Shown here one piece after another: positions 55,152-63,213 of a stretch of DNA of 64,000 nt (positions within the stretch are counted from its first letter, which is position 1; every line of letters starts with the position of its first letter). Both the position numbers and the translations under genes were made by a program. Below the pieces are notes generated by a model. The model was not told the DNA's origin and did not search any database. It saw only the letters and a program-made list of their open reading frames with translations. The DNA is from Comamonas sp. lk (GTDB lineage Bacteria; Pseudomonadota; Gammaproteobacteria; Burkholderiales; Burkholderiaceae_C). The stretch is taken from positions 1,091,732 through 1,155,731 of the forward strand of contig NZ_UOOB01000001.1 of the NCBI RefSeq assembly GCF_900564145.1. The letters are read 5' to 3'.

Positions 55152-55820
55152 TCAGCGCAGCAAGGTCATCAAGGGGTAGAGGATCAGGTCGATGGCGGAC
55201 AGGCCCAGACTCATCAGCGGGCTCAGCCACACGCTGCCGATCACGCCAGCAATCACCAGTGCCATGACGATGAAAAAACCATAGGGCTCGATGCGGGCCA
55301 CCCATTGCGCCTGCTTCCAGGGCAGCAGGCCGACTAGGATGCGGCCGCCATCGAGCGGCGGCACGGGGAACAGATTGAAGGCCCACATCACCAGGTTGAC
55401 CATGATGCCTGCGCGACACATGGCGATGAAAAAGCGCTCGTTCACGCCCGCCCCAAGCAGTACCAGCAGCAGCGCGGCCCAGAGGATAGCTTGCACAAAA
55501 TTGGAGGCCGGGCCCGCCAGGGCGACCCAGATCATGTCGCGCTTGGGATGACGCAAATGGTCAAAACGCACAGGCACGGGCTTGGCATAGCCGAAAAGAA
55601 AAGCGCCCGAGGTGGCGAAGTACAGCACCAGAGGCATCAGGATGGTGCCCACAGGATCTATGTGTTTGATGGGATTGAGCGTGATGCGCCCCATCATGGC
55701 GGCCGTGTTGTCGCCAAAATGACGCGCCGCGTAGCCGTGCGCCGCCTCATGGATGGTGATGGCGAACAGCACGGGAAGTGCGTAGATCAGTACGGTTTGG
55801 ATGAGTTCGGAGATTTGCAC
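55152..55820 (-). CDS. Site-2 protease family protein (M50)
   Basis: A 222-residue membrane metalloprotease of the M50 type. It has the zinc motif TIHEAAHGYAARHFGD (HExxH) and the second motif PPLDGGRILVG, with about five membrane segments. It may cleave a membrane protein or anti-sigma factor; the substrate is unknown. It starts with GTG at 55820. It lies between yciO and trpS on the same strand, with a chemoreceptor gene on the other strand separating it from yciO. Confidence 0.88.
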   Translation of the reverse strand: MQISELIQTVLIYALPVLFAITIHEAAHGYAARHFGDNTAAMMGRITLNPIKHIDPVGTILMPLVLYFATSGAFLFGYAKPVPVRFDHLRHPKRDMIWVALAGPASNFVQAILWAALLLVLLGAGVNERFFIAMCRAGIMVNLVMWAFNLFPVPPLDGGRILVGLLPWKQAQWVARIEPYGFFIVMALVIAGVIGSVWLSPLMSLGLSAIDLILYPLMTLLR

Positions 55821-55986
55821 GGCTCGATTGTCTCAGACGCCAGCCTTTGTCGTGAGGCCAGGCTGGCTTGCTGCAGGTTTGCACTGGCTTGCGGCCCTCC
55901 TGGAATGTAGCAAAATGCAACGTTGATAAAGAGTTGGAACCGCAAGTGGCTGTTTCATTCTCCGAAAATGAGGCAAGGAATCAATC

Positions 55987-57282
55987 GTGGGAATTTTTGC
56001 AAGACTGCGCATCAGCGTGCGGCTGGTGATTGTGTTTGGCATCATCAGCATGCTGATGGTGTTGCTGGTAGCTATCGGTTTCAGCGCCCTGGGGCATGTG
56101 AGTCAGAGCCTGCAGACAGGCAAGTTGCAGCCCGCCGAAATCAAGGATCTGCTCGCCGACGTGGAGAGCGCCAGGTATTGGGTGCTGGGCCTGGGCGGCC
56201 TGGTTTGCGCCGTGTGCGCGCTGGCATGGTTCAGCCTGCGTCGCGGCATTGTGGAGCCGCTGCAGCAAGCCATTTTGATTGCCGAGACGGTGGCCGCCGG
56301 TGATTTGAGCCAGGAGTTCTCATCCGATATCCAGGGCGACTTTGGCCGTTTGCTCACCGCGCTGGGTACCATGGAAGACACGTTGACCGAGCTGGTGGGC
56401 GATATCAAACAGTCCACCGATTCCATCAGTGTCAGCGCGGGCGAAATTGATGCGGGCAATACCAATCTCTCCAGCCGAACCGAAACCCAGGTCAGTGCAC
56501 TGACCGAGACGGCTGCCAGCATGGAGCAGTTGACGGCCACCGTGCGCCAGAATGCAGACCGGGCGCGCTCGGCCAGTTCCTTGGCGGTCAATGCATCGGC
56601 CACGGCCGAGCGGGGCGGTACCGTGGTGGGCCAAGTGGTGCACACCATGGATGCCATCAGCGGCAGCTCGCGCAAGATTGTGGACATCATTCAGGTGATT
56701 GAAGGCATTGCCTTTCAGACCAATATCCTGGCCCTCAATGCCGCGGTGGAAGCGGCTCGCGCGGGTGAGCAGGGCCGAGGTTTTGCCGTGGTGGCTAGCG
56801 AGGTGCGCTCCCTGGCGCAGCGCAGCGCTGATGCGGCCAAGCAGATCAAGGAGCTGATTACTGCCAGCGTGAGCCAGGTGGAAAGCGGTGCAGGCCTGGT
56901 GGGCCAGGCCGGCAGCACCATGAATGACATCATGCAGGCCGTGGACCAGGTCAGCGGTCTGCTGGGCGAGATCTCCCATGCCTTGCAGGAGCAAAGCGAG
57001 GGCATTGCCCATGTAAATACTGCTGTGGCGCACATGGACAGCACCAACCAGGAAAACGCCGTGCTGGTACAGCAGGCCACGCAGGCGGCTGCGGCCTTGA
57101 ATGCTCGCACCCAGGATTTGCAGCAGGCGGTGGGCGCTTTCAAACTGGATGAGGAAGATGCTGCGCAAGTCGCCTGGCAGCGCCCGGCAGCTTTTATGAC
57201 TGGCGTCGCCGCACCGCGCGCCATGGGTGTGCGGCCATCGGCGCGAGCCAGCCAGAAAGTGCTGGAGTACGAAGAAGCTTGA
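55987..57282 (+). CDS. Methyl-accepting chemotaxis protein with minimal sensor region
   Basis: A 431-residue chemoreceptor. Two membrane helices (about 10-35 and 60-80) are separated by only about 25 residues, so there is no real periplasmic ligand domain. A HAMP domain follows and then a full signalling domain with the tip [20 protein letters not shown]. It ends LEYEEA, without a CheR-binding pentapeptide. A GTG start at 55987 has AAGGAA six bases upstream. It may sense through its membrane or HAMP region or an unseen partner. It lies opposite to the flanking housekeeping genes. Confidence 0.9.
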   Translation: MGIFARLRISVRLVIVFGIISMLMVLLVAIGFSALGHVSQSLQTGKLQPAEIKDLLADVESARYWVLGLGGLVCAVCALAWFSLRRGIVEPLQQAILIAETVAAGDLSQEFSSDIQGDFGRLLTALGTMEDTLTELVGDIKQSTDSISVSAGEIDAGNTNLSSRTETQVSALTETAASMEQLTATVRQNADRARSASSLAVNASATAERGGTVVGQVVHTMDAISGSSRKIVDIIQVIEGIAFQTNILALNAAVEAARAGEQGRGFAVVASEVRSLAQRSADAAKQIKELITASVSQVESGAGLVGQAGSTMNDIMQAVDQVSGLLGEISHALQEQSEGIAHVNTAVAHMDSTNQENAVLVQQATQAAAALNARTQDLQQAVGAFKLDEEDAAQVAWQRPAAFMTGVAAPRAMGVRPSARASQKVLEYEEA

Positions 57283-57292
57283 TTTCAAACTG

Positions 57293-57328
57293 TAAAGCGC
57301 TTAATGAACATATAGTAGAAGCGCTTTA
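57293..57328. repeat. Dispersed AT-rich palindrome, copy 7
   Basis: A perfect 10-bp inverted repeat, TAAAGCGCTT (57293-57302) and AAGCGCTTTA (57319-57328), followed by AGCTATTAAATTTGAAT, which matches the flank of copy 2. It lies 10 bp after the chemoreceptor stop. Confidence 0.7.
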
Positions 57329-57346
57329 AGCTATTAAATTTGAATG

Positions 57347-57374
57347 AAAAAAAGAGGCCAAGCGCCTCTTTTTT
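57347..57374. terminator. Bidirectional terminator between the chemoreceptor and yciO
   Basis: GAGGC (57354-57358) pairs with GCCTC (57364-57368), extended by six A:T pairs with A and T tracts on both sides. It can end both convergent transcripts. Confidence 0.85.
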
Positions 57375-57389
57375 CATTGCCGCAGCGGT

Positions 57390-58034
57390 TTAAACCGCCT
57401 GCAAACCAATCGCTTCCAGAGGGCCGCCACCCTGGCGCACCACCGTGGGTGGATTGTTCATGGCCATGGGCGTGAGATCCAGCACCGTGGTGGGTTCTTG
57501 CGGGCAGCCTCCTGAATCGACCACCGCATCCAGCTCGTGCGGAAAGCGTTCGAGGATGGAGTCCGCATCATTGAGTGGCTCGGTTTCGCCGGGCGCTATC
57601 AGCGTGGTGGCCAGCAGCGGTTCGCCCAGCTCTTCGAGCAGCAGTTGCAGGCCTTTGCGGTCGGGCACGCGCAGGCCTATGGTCTTGCGCGAGGGGTGGC
57701 TCAGGCGCTTGGGCACTTCCTTGCTGGCTTCCAGAATAAAAGTGTAGGGGCCGGGCGTGGCCAGCTTGAGCAAACGGTATTGGCGGTTGTCCACGCGGGC
57801 ATAGTTGGACAGCTCGGACAGGTCGCGGCACAGCAGCGTCAGGTGGTGCTTGTCATTGATCTGGCGAATGCGGCGCATGCGGTCTACGGCATTCTTGTCG
57901 TCGAGGTGGCAGACCAGGGCATAGCTGGAGTCCGTGGGGACGGCAAGAATGGCACCCTTGCGCAGCATGTCGGCAGCCTGTTTGATGATGCGGGGCTGCG
58001 GGTTCGCGGGATAGACTTCAAAGCGTATGGTCAT
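57390..58034 (-). CDS. yciO: YciO family (Sua5/YrdC fold) protein
   Basis: A 214-residue YrdC-fold protein. The line-up with E. coli YciO is clear: LAVPTDSSYALVCHLDDKNA, RIRQINDKHHLTLLCRDLSEL and PGPYTFILEASKEVPKRL (each given in part). YciO is a paralogue of the threonylcarbamoyl-AMP synthase TsaC/Sua5 with weak or uncertain activity in vivo. It follows the PHP phosphatase after 47 bp on the same strand, as in E. coli (rnm-yciO). Confidence 0.9.
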   Translation of the reverse strand: MTIRFEVYPANPQPRIIKQAADMLRKGAILAVPTDSSYALVCHLDDKNAVDRMRRIRQINDKHHLTLLCRDLSELSNYARVDNRQYRLLKLATPGPYTFILEASKEVPKRLSHPSRKTIGLRVPDRKGLQLLLEELGEPLLATTLIAPGETEPLNDADSILERFPHELDAVVDSGGCPQEPTTVLDLTPMAMNNPPTVVRQGGGPLEAIGLQAV

Positions 58035-58081
58035 AAACAGCCTCTCGATGCAGATATCTTGTCGGGCGCGTTGAATCTTGC

Positions 58082-58948
58082 TTATTGCGCGCGTTGAATG
58101 CGCTCATGCAGCAGCTCCCAAACCGGCGTGAGCTGGCTTGGCAGAGGAGGCAGATCGCCCAGGTCGGTATGCGACTCCTCTGGACTGTGAAAATCGCTGC
58201 CGCGCGATGCGGCCAGCCCAAACTCCTTGGCCATATCGGCGTAGATTGCATACTCGTGCGGGCGGTGGCTGCCGGTCACTACCTCCACGCCTGTGCCGCC
58301 GTGGTGTTTGAATTCGGTGAACAGCGCGTATTCCTCATTGGCCGTGAAGTTGTAGCGCGCCGGGTGGGCAATCACGGCTACGCCGCCCGCGTCCACAATC
58401 CAGCGCACGGCATCGCGCAGACGCGACCAGGTGTGGGGCACATAGCCGGGCCGGCCTTCGGTCAGGTACTTGCGAAACACCTCATAGGTATCGGAGCAGA
58501 CGCCGGTCTCCACCAGAAAGCGGGCAAAGTGGGTGCGCGAAATCAGCTCGGGATTGCCCGCAAAGCGCAGCGCCCCTTCAAAGCTGCCTGGAATGCCTGC
58601 GGCTTCCAGTTGCTGCGCCATTTCCCTGGCACGAGGCTCGCGGCCGTTACGGGTGTCGTACAAGCCCTGGCTCAGTTGCGCATCGTCGGCATCAAAGCCC
58701 AGGCCCACGATGTGCACCGTGGCGCCGGCAAAAGTGACTGAAATTTCCACGCCCGTCAGATAGTCCATGCCGCAGGCGTGGGCCGCAGCTGCGGCGCGAT
58801 GCTGGCCGCCCACCTCGTCGTGATCCGTCAGCGCCCATAGCTCTACCCCTTTGCTGGCGGCGCGCTGGGCCAGTTGTTCGGGGGTCAAGGTGCCGTCTGA
58901 CACGACGGAATGGCTGTGCAGATCAGCGTTCAAGTAGGTTTTTGGCAC
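58082..58948 (-). CDS. rnm: PHP-domain phosphoesterase (RNase AM/YciV type)
   Basis: A 288-residue PHP-domain enzyme. Metal-binding motifs are ADLHSHSVVSDG near residue 8, ALTDHDEVGGQ near 39, VIAHPARYN and RGSDFHSPEE. E. coli RNase AM (YciV, 293 residues) removes 3'-phosphates from 3',5'-bisphosphate nucleotides and trims RNA ends; this protein should be its counterpart. GTG at 58948 gives the family start. A TACAAT six bases upstream suggests a short or absent leader. yciO follows. Confidence 0.88.
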   Translation of the reverse strand: MPKTYLNADLHSHSVVSDGTLTPEQLAQRAASKGVELWALTDHDEVGGQHRAAAAAHACGMDYLTGVEISVTFAGATVHIVGLGFDADDAQLSQGLYDTRNGREPRAREMAQQLEAAGIPGSFEGALRFAGNPELISRTHFARFLVETGVCSDTYEVFRKYLTEGRPGYVPHTWSRLRDAVRWIVDAGGVAVIAHPARYNFTANEEYALFTEFKHHGGTGVEVVTGSHRPHEYAIYADMAKEFGLAASRGSDFHSPEESHTDLGDLPPLPSQLTPVWELLHERIQRAQ

Positions 58949-59033
58949 AGGCCCATTGTAGGGCGCAGTGCTTTGCGCCGTAGTTTGCGAGGGCTGGGGG
59001 CAACCCTTGATGGCACGCCGTGTTGTTGGTAGG

Positions 59034-59053
59034 TGTAACAATAGTTAATATTT
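59034..59053 (+). promoter_or_regulatory. Conserved upstream motif of tandem chemoreceptors, copy 1
   Basis: TGTAACAAT-AG-TTAATATTT lies 83 bp before the chemoreceptor start at 59136. The same motif with a different 2-bp centre is found before the next chemoreceptor gene (61145-61164). TAAT (59046) with GCCGAAAC (59064-59071) 14 bp further loosely resembles a flagellar sigma-28 promoter. Confidence 0.5.
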
Positions 59054-59135
59054 CTACTAGGATGCCGAAACGCGTGAATACGGGCCATGCCTGCAAGGCT
59101 TGGCGCGGGGCGGCGGTCAGGAAACAGGTAATTTC

Positions 59136-60893
59136 ATGAAGTTCAATCAGTTCACGGTATCCCAGAAACTTTGGGCTCTGGTGGCGGGTTTGCTGGCAGG
59201 TTTGCTGCTGGTCACCGCAGGGAGTCTGGCGTATCTGCACCAGGTCAATGCGGAGATCGCAGAGCAGGTCAATCGCACGCAGACAGCGGCCAATCTGGCC
59301 AGCGAATGGATGGCCTCGACGCAGCTGAGCGTGGATCGCTCCATCGTGGCAGCGATTTCCTCCGAAGAAAATTTGGTCGAGCAGCAGCGCAAGCTGATGA
59401 CCGAAGGCATTGCCCGCATCACCGAGCTGCAAAAGCAGCTGGTCGACGGAGCTCAAGATGACGCCTCGCGCAAAGCACTGGAAGTTATTGCCGAGCACCG
59501 TCGCAAGACGCTGGCGGCCAATACCGCCGTGCAGCAGGCCCGCATCAACAATGATTTCGCGACGGCGTTCGATATTGTGGAAAAGCAGCTGCGGCCGGAG
59601 GCTAAATCCTATATTGCTGCGCAGCAAGGTTTTGTGCGTCTGCAGGACGAGCGCCGGGCCCAGGCCGTGGCTCAGGGCCAGAGTGCTCGTAGCAGTGCCT
59701 ATCTGGTGATTGCCATGGTGTGTGGCGTGATCGTGCTGCTGGGGCTGTTCACGGGCGGGGTCATCATGCGCTCTATCACCCGTCCGTTGAGCGAAGCCGT
59801 AGCACTGGCAGACTCGATTGCCGCTGGCGACTTGACTGCCTCGGTCACCAACAACCGCCATGACGAGCTGGGGCGATTGCTGCAGTCGCTCAATACGATG
59901 ACCCAGCGTTTGCGTTCAGTGGTCGGCCAGGTGCGCTCGGGGGTGGAGTCGGTTTCCTCCGCCTCGGGGCAGATTGCCACCGGCAACCAGGATCTGTCGG
60001 CCCGCACCGAGCAGACCGCCGCCAATCTGGAAGAGACTGCAGCCAGCATGGAAGAGCTGACGGCCACTGTCACCCAGTCGGCCGATACGGCCCGCCAGGC
60101 CAATCAGCTGGCGGCAACGGCTGCACAAGCGGCCGAGCAGGGCGGCCAGGTGGTGCGGCAGGTGGTGAACAGCATGCAGCAGATCACCGACAGCAGCCGC
60201 AAGATTGCAGACATCATCGGCGTGATCGACTCGATTGCCTTTCAGACCAATATCCTGGCGCTGAACGCCGCCGTGGAAGCGGCCCGTGCCGGCGAGCAAG
60301 GCCGTGGCTTTGCCGTGGTGGCCAGCGAGGTGCGCAATCTGGCCCAGCGCAGTGCTGAAGCGGCCAAGGAAATCAAGCAGCTGATCACCGCAAGCGTGGA
60401 CAACGTGCAGTCCGGCTCGCAGCAGGTGGAGCTGGCGGGCAAGAGCATGGAAGACATAGTCTCCAGCGTGCGCCGCGTCAGCGATCTGATCGGTGAGATC
60501 ACGGCCTCTTCCACCGAGCAGCGCGATGGCATCAATCAGGTCAATCAGGCGGTGAGCAATCTGGACCAGATGACGCAGCAGAATGCGGCCCTGGTGGAGG
60601 AATCCAGTGCAGCTGCCCTGTCCATGCAGGAACAGGCGCAGCGTCTGTCGGAGGTGGTTTCCACCTTCAAGCTGGGTCAGGACAGCTATGCTTTGCGCCC
60701 CTCCGCGCCCGCGGCTGCCGCCGCAAGACCTGCCATGACCAAGCCCGTGTTTGCCAAGCCTGCTGCCGCTCTCAAGGTGGCGGCACCGGTTAAAGCTGCG
60801 GCCCAGACTCGGGCTGTGCCTGTTGCCAAGCCTGCCGCCAAACCTGTGCTGGCCAAAACGGCTGAATCTGACGACGACTGGGAAACCTTTTAA
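59136..60893 (+). CDS. Methyl-accepting chemotaxis protein with DWETF tail
   Basis: A 585-residue chemoreceptor. The first membrane helix (about 12-32) is followed by a helical periplasmic domain of about 155 residues, a second helix (about 188-212), HAMP, and a signalling domain with the tip [20 protein letters not shown]. After it comes an Ala/Pro/Lys-rich linker of about 50 residues ending in DWETF. This tail matches the NWETF pentapeptide that tethers CheR and CheB in E. coli Tar and Tsr. The signalling part is almost identical in DNA to that of the next gene. The ATG at 59136 has GGAAACAGG upstream. Confidence 0.93.
   Translation: MKFNQFTVSQKLWALVAGLLAGLLLVTAGSLAYLHQVNAEIAEQVNRTQTAANLASEWMASTQLSVDRSIVAAISSEENLVEQQRKLMTEGIARITELQKQLVDGAQDDASRKALEVIAEHRRKTLAANTAVQQARINNDFATAFDIVEKQLRPEAKSYIAAQQGFVRLQDERRAQAVAQGQSARSSAYLVIAMVCGVIVLLGLFTGGVIMRSITRPLSEAVALADSIAAGDLTASVTNNRHDELGRLLQSLNTMTQRLRSVVGQVRSGVESVSSASGQIATGNQDLSARTEQTAANLEETAASMEELTATVTQSADTARQANQLAATAAQAAEQGGQVVRQVVNSMQQITDSSRKIADIIGVIDSIAFQTNILALNAAVEAARAGEQGRGFAVVASEVRNLAQRSAEAAKEIKQLITASVDNVQSGSQQVELAGKSMEDIVSSVRRVSDLIGEITASSTEQRDGINQVNQAVSNLDQMTQQNAALVEESSAAALSMQEQAQRLSEVVSTFKLGQDSYALRPSAPAAAAARPAMTKPVFAKPAAALKVAAPVKAAAQTRAVPVAKPAAKPVLAKTAESDDDWETF
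59921..60675 (+). repeat. Long direct repeat, copy 1 (chemoreceptor signalling domain)
   Basis: This 755-bp segment matches 62087-62841 at a constant offset of 2166 bp, so with no net insertion or deletion. By eye it is roughly 95 percent identical, with mostly silent differences. The sequences outside it (sensor domains and tails) are far more different. Confidence 0.88.
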
Positions 60894-60908
60894 GCCACTC
60901 TTTCTCTA

Positions 60909-60949
60909 AAAAAGCCCGCGCTCTTCTGTTTGAGGAGCGTGGGCTTTTT
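60909..60949 (+). terminator. Terminator after the DWETF chemoreceptor
   Basis: GCCCGCGCTC (60914-60923) pairs with GAGCGTGGGC (60935-60944), one G-T pair, with A residues before and TTTTT after. Confidence 0.82.
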
Positions 60950-60954
60950 GTTTA

Positions 60955-61012
60955 TTTTGATAGCCAATTGCGCATGCCAGCCAAGCCCTTGATTGCAAAT
61001 AGCTTGAGATTT
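60955..61012. repeat. Dispersed AT-rich palindrome, copy 8
   Basis: ATTTTGATAGCCAATTGCGC and, 20 bp on, CCCTTGATTGCAAATAGCTTG are degenerate arms of the family. It sits in the 408-bp gap between two chemoreceptor genes. Apart from it, the terminator and the shared motif at 61145, that gap shows no gene. Confidence 0.5.
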
Positions 61013-61144
61013 TCTATGCTGTGAATGCTTGCTTTGCGTTGAATCCCTTCAGGGCTGAAAGCCGGGATTCAGGAAGCCATGGCCCAAAACGCAGCCGGGG
61101 GTAACTCCTGACAAGACTGCTCCATATGTGGGTTGCAAAATTCT

Positions 61145-61164
61145 TGTAACAATTATTAATATTT
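61145..61164 (+). promoter_or_regulatory. Conserved upstream motif of tandem chemoreceptors, copy 2
   Basis: TGTAACAAT-TA-TTAATATTT, identical to 59034-59053 except at the two central bases. It lies 137 bp before the chemoreceptor start at 61302. No sigma-28-like GCCG element follows it here. Confidence 0.5.
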
Positions 61165-61301
61165 AATTACAGATTTGTGTAAAACCAATCTGTGAAGGTG
61201 AGGGCTGCGTTTTCGTCTGCTGTTGGGCTGCTGCGCAGCCATGAGCTCTGGTGTGGCGGTGTCCTTGGTCTGTCGGTCGCGCTTTGCAGATGGGTTTGTT
61301 C

Positions 61302-63005
61302 ATGAAGTGGTTTCAATTCACCGTTGCCCAAAAACTATGGGCCCTGGTGATCGGTCTTCTGGGAGGCATGTTGCTGGTGACAGTGGGTAGCCTGACGTAT
61401 TCCAATCGGGTCAATCAGGCCATCCTGGCCGATGTGGTGAGGGCGCAGGTCGGGGCAGCGCAGGCGCGCGAATGGCGCCAGTTGACCGAAATGAGCATGG
61501 ACCGCTTTGCGGCTGCGGCCAACTCCACGGATGACAATCTGATAGCCGCACAGCACAAGCTGCTGGCGCCATTGATTGCCTCCATTAATGCCTTGCGCGA
61601 CAAGGTGGTAGCAGGCGCTACCACGGACGAAGCGAAGAAGATGCTGGATGAAGTCTCGGCCCACCGCGACAAGTTGTTTTCCATCAACAAGGTGCTTGAT
61701 CAGGCGCGTCGCGCCCATGAGTTCGAGCGTTCGGAGCAACTGATTGCCAGCGAACTCAATCCTGCGGGTCAGAAGTACTATGCCGCGTTGGACGCTTATG
61801 TGCAGTTGCAGGAGCGCTACCGGCAGCAGGCCCTGGTCCAGGGCGAGACTTTGCGCCAGCGTGCCCATCTGATCAGCGGCATTATTTGTGCTTTCATCAT
61901 CTTGTTGGGCCTGGTGACGGGCGTGTTCATCATGCGTTCCATTGCCCGCCCGCTGCAGCAGGCTGTGGAACTGGCCGATGCCATCTCCGGCGGAGATCTG
62001 AGCGCCTCGGTACAGCATGAGCGCCATGACGAGCTAGGGCATTTGCTCAGTTCGCTGAATGCGATGACCGCACGCTTGCGCTCGGTGGTCGGCCAGGTGC
62101 GCTCTGGGGTGGAGTCGGTTTCCTCCGCATCGGGGCAGATTGCCACCGGCAACCAGGACCTGTCGGCCCGCACCGAGCAGACCGCCGCCAACCTGGAAGA
62201 GACTGCAGCCAGCATGGAAGAGCTGACGGCAACAGTCAGTCAGTCTGCCGACACGGCCCGTCAGGCCAACCAGCTGGCGGCAACGGCCGCGCAAGCGGCC
62301 GAGCAGGGCGGCCAGGTGGTGCAGCAAGTGGTGAACAGCATGCAGCAGATCACCGACAGCAGCCGCAAGATTGCCGACATCATCGGCGTGATCGACTCGA
62401 TTGCCTTTCAGACCAATATCCTGGCGCTGAACGCCGCCGTGGAAGCGGCCCGTGCAGGCGAGCAAGGCCGTGGCTTTGCCGTGGTGGCCAGCGAGGTGCG
62501 TAACCTGGCCCAGCGCAGCGCCGATGCGGCCAAGGAAATCAAGCAGCTGATCACCGCGAGCGTGGACAACGTGCAGTCCGGCTCGCAGCAGGTGGAGCTG
62601 GCGGGCAAGAGCATGGAAGACATAGTCTCCAGCGTGCGCCGCGTCAGTGACCTGATTGGTGAGATCACGGCCTCGTCTACCGAGCAGCGCGATGGCATCA
62701 ACCAGGTCAATCAGGCGGTGAGTAATCTGGACCAGATGACGCAGCAGAATGCGGCCCTGGTGGAGGAATCCAGTGCAGCGGCCCTGTCCATGCAGGAACA
62801 GGCACAGCGTTTGTCGCAAGTGGTGTCGGTGTTCAAGCTTGGACAAGAGACCATGCCCAGCAGCCGTGTCATGAGGGCCTCCAATCGAGTCCCCGTGCAG
62901 ATATCTGTTGCGCAGGCCACCAAAAGCATTTCAGCCCCGTTGATGAAGGTCGGCGAGGCCAAGTTGATGGCCGATATCGGCGATGGCAGCTGGGCGCGCG
63001 TCTAG
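61302..63005 (+). CDS. Methyl-accepting chemotaxis protein without tether
   Basis: A 567-residue chemoreceptor laid out like its left neighbour: membrane helix (about 12-32), helical periplasmic domain, second helix (about 190-212), HAMP and a signalling domain with the same tip. The N-terminus ([17 protein letters not shown]) is related to the neighbour, but the periplasmic part is much diverged. The C-terminus ends SWARV with no CheR-binding pentapeptide. The ATG at 61302 is chosen by family alignment; its ribosome site is weak. Confidence 0.92.
   Translation: MKWFQFTVAQKLWALVIGLLGGMLLVTVGSLTYSNRVNQAILADVVRAQVGAAQAREWRQLTEMSMDRFAAAANSTDDNLIAAQHKLLAPLIASINALRDKVVAGATTDEAKKMLDEVSAHRDKLFSINKVLDQARRAHEFERSEQLIASELNPAGQKYYAALDAYVQLQERYRQQALVQGETLRQRAHLISGIICAFIILLGLVTGVFIMRSIARPLQQAVELADAISGGDLSASVQHERHDELGHLLSSLNAMTARLRSVVGQVRSGVESVSSASGQIATGNQDLSARTEQTAANLEETAASMEELTATVSQSADTARQANQLAATAAQAAEQGGQVVQQVVNSMQQITDSSRKIADIIGVIDSIAFQTNILALNAAVEAARAGEQGRGFAVVASEVRNLAQRSADAAKEIKQLITASVDNVQSGSQQVELAGKSMEDIVSSVRRVSDLIGEITASSTEQRDGINQVNQAVSNLDQMTQQNAALVEESSAAALSMQEQAQRLSQVVSVFKLGQETMPSSRVMRASNRVPVQISVAQATKSISAPLMKVGEAKLMADIGDGSWARV
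62087..62841 (+). repeat. Long direct repeat, copy 2 (chemoreceptor signalling domain)
   Basis: Matches 59921-60675 without gaps. Amino-acid differences are few and conservative: [34 protein letters not shown] and LSEVV/LSQVV. Confidence 0.88.
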
Positions 63006-63153
63006 CTCGGGCGAGAAAGGGTATGTCCATTTGGAACTCCTGAACTCATAGCATCTTGCGTATGTGGCGAGGGGAATTCAGCCTGAACTGGAGACGATGT
63101 ATCGCTTGGAAAAGCAGACAGATGTAGCTAATTTCGTAATTAAAAGTTACATT

Positions 63154-63170
63154 ATGTTGCGCTGCAACAT
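63154..63170 (+). promoter_or_regulatory. Palindrome before the last chemoreceptor gene
   Basis: ATGTTGC-GCT-GCAACAT, a perfect 7-bp inverted repeat with a 3-bp centre, 43 bp before the start at 63214, in an AT-rich stretch (CGTAATTAAAAGTTAC just upstream). It could be an operator; no regulator is known to me for it. Confidence 0.35.
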
Positions 63171-63213
63171 AAATCTGTGTTGATGGCCAGTCTCTGATTT
63201 TCTGGAAATGGTG

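Noticed and set aside
59046..59071. Sigma-28-type flagellar promoter before the DWETF chemoreceptor
   Set aside because: TAAT-N14-GCCGAAAC is only a loose match, and the neighbouring receptor with the same upstream motif lacks the GCCG part; kept only as a remark.
59921..62841. The long direct repeat as a mobile element or composite transposon
   Set aside because: The repeat lies wholly within coding sequence of two chemoreceptors, with no terminal inverted repeats, target duplications or transposase.
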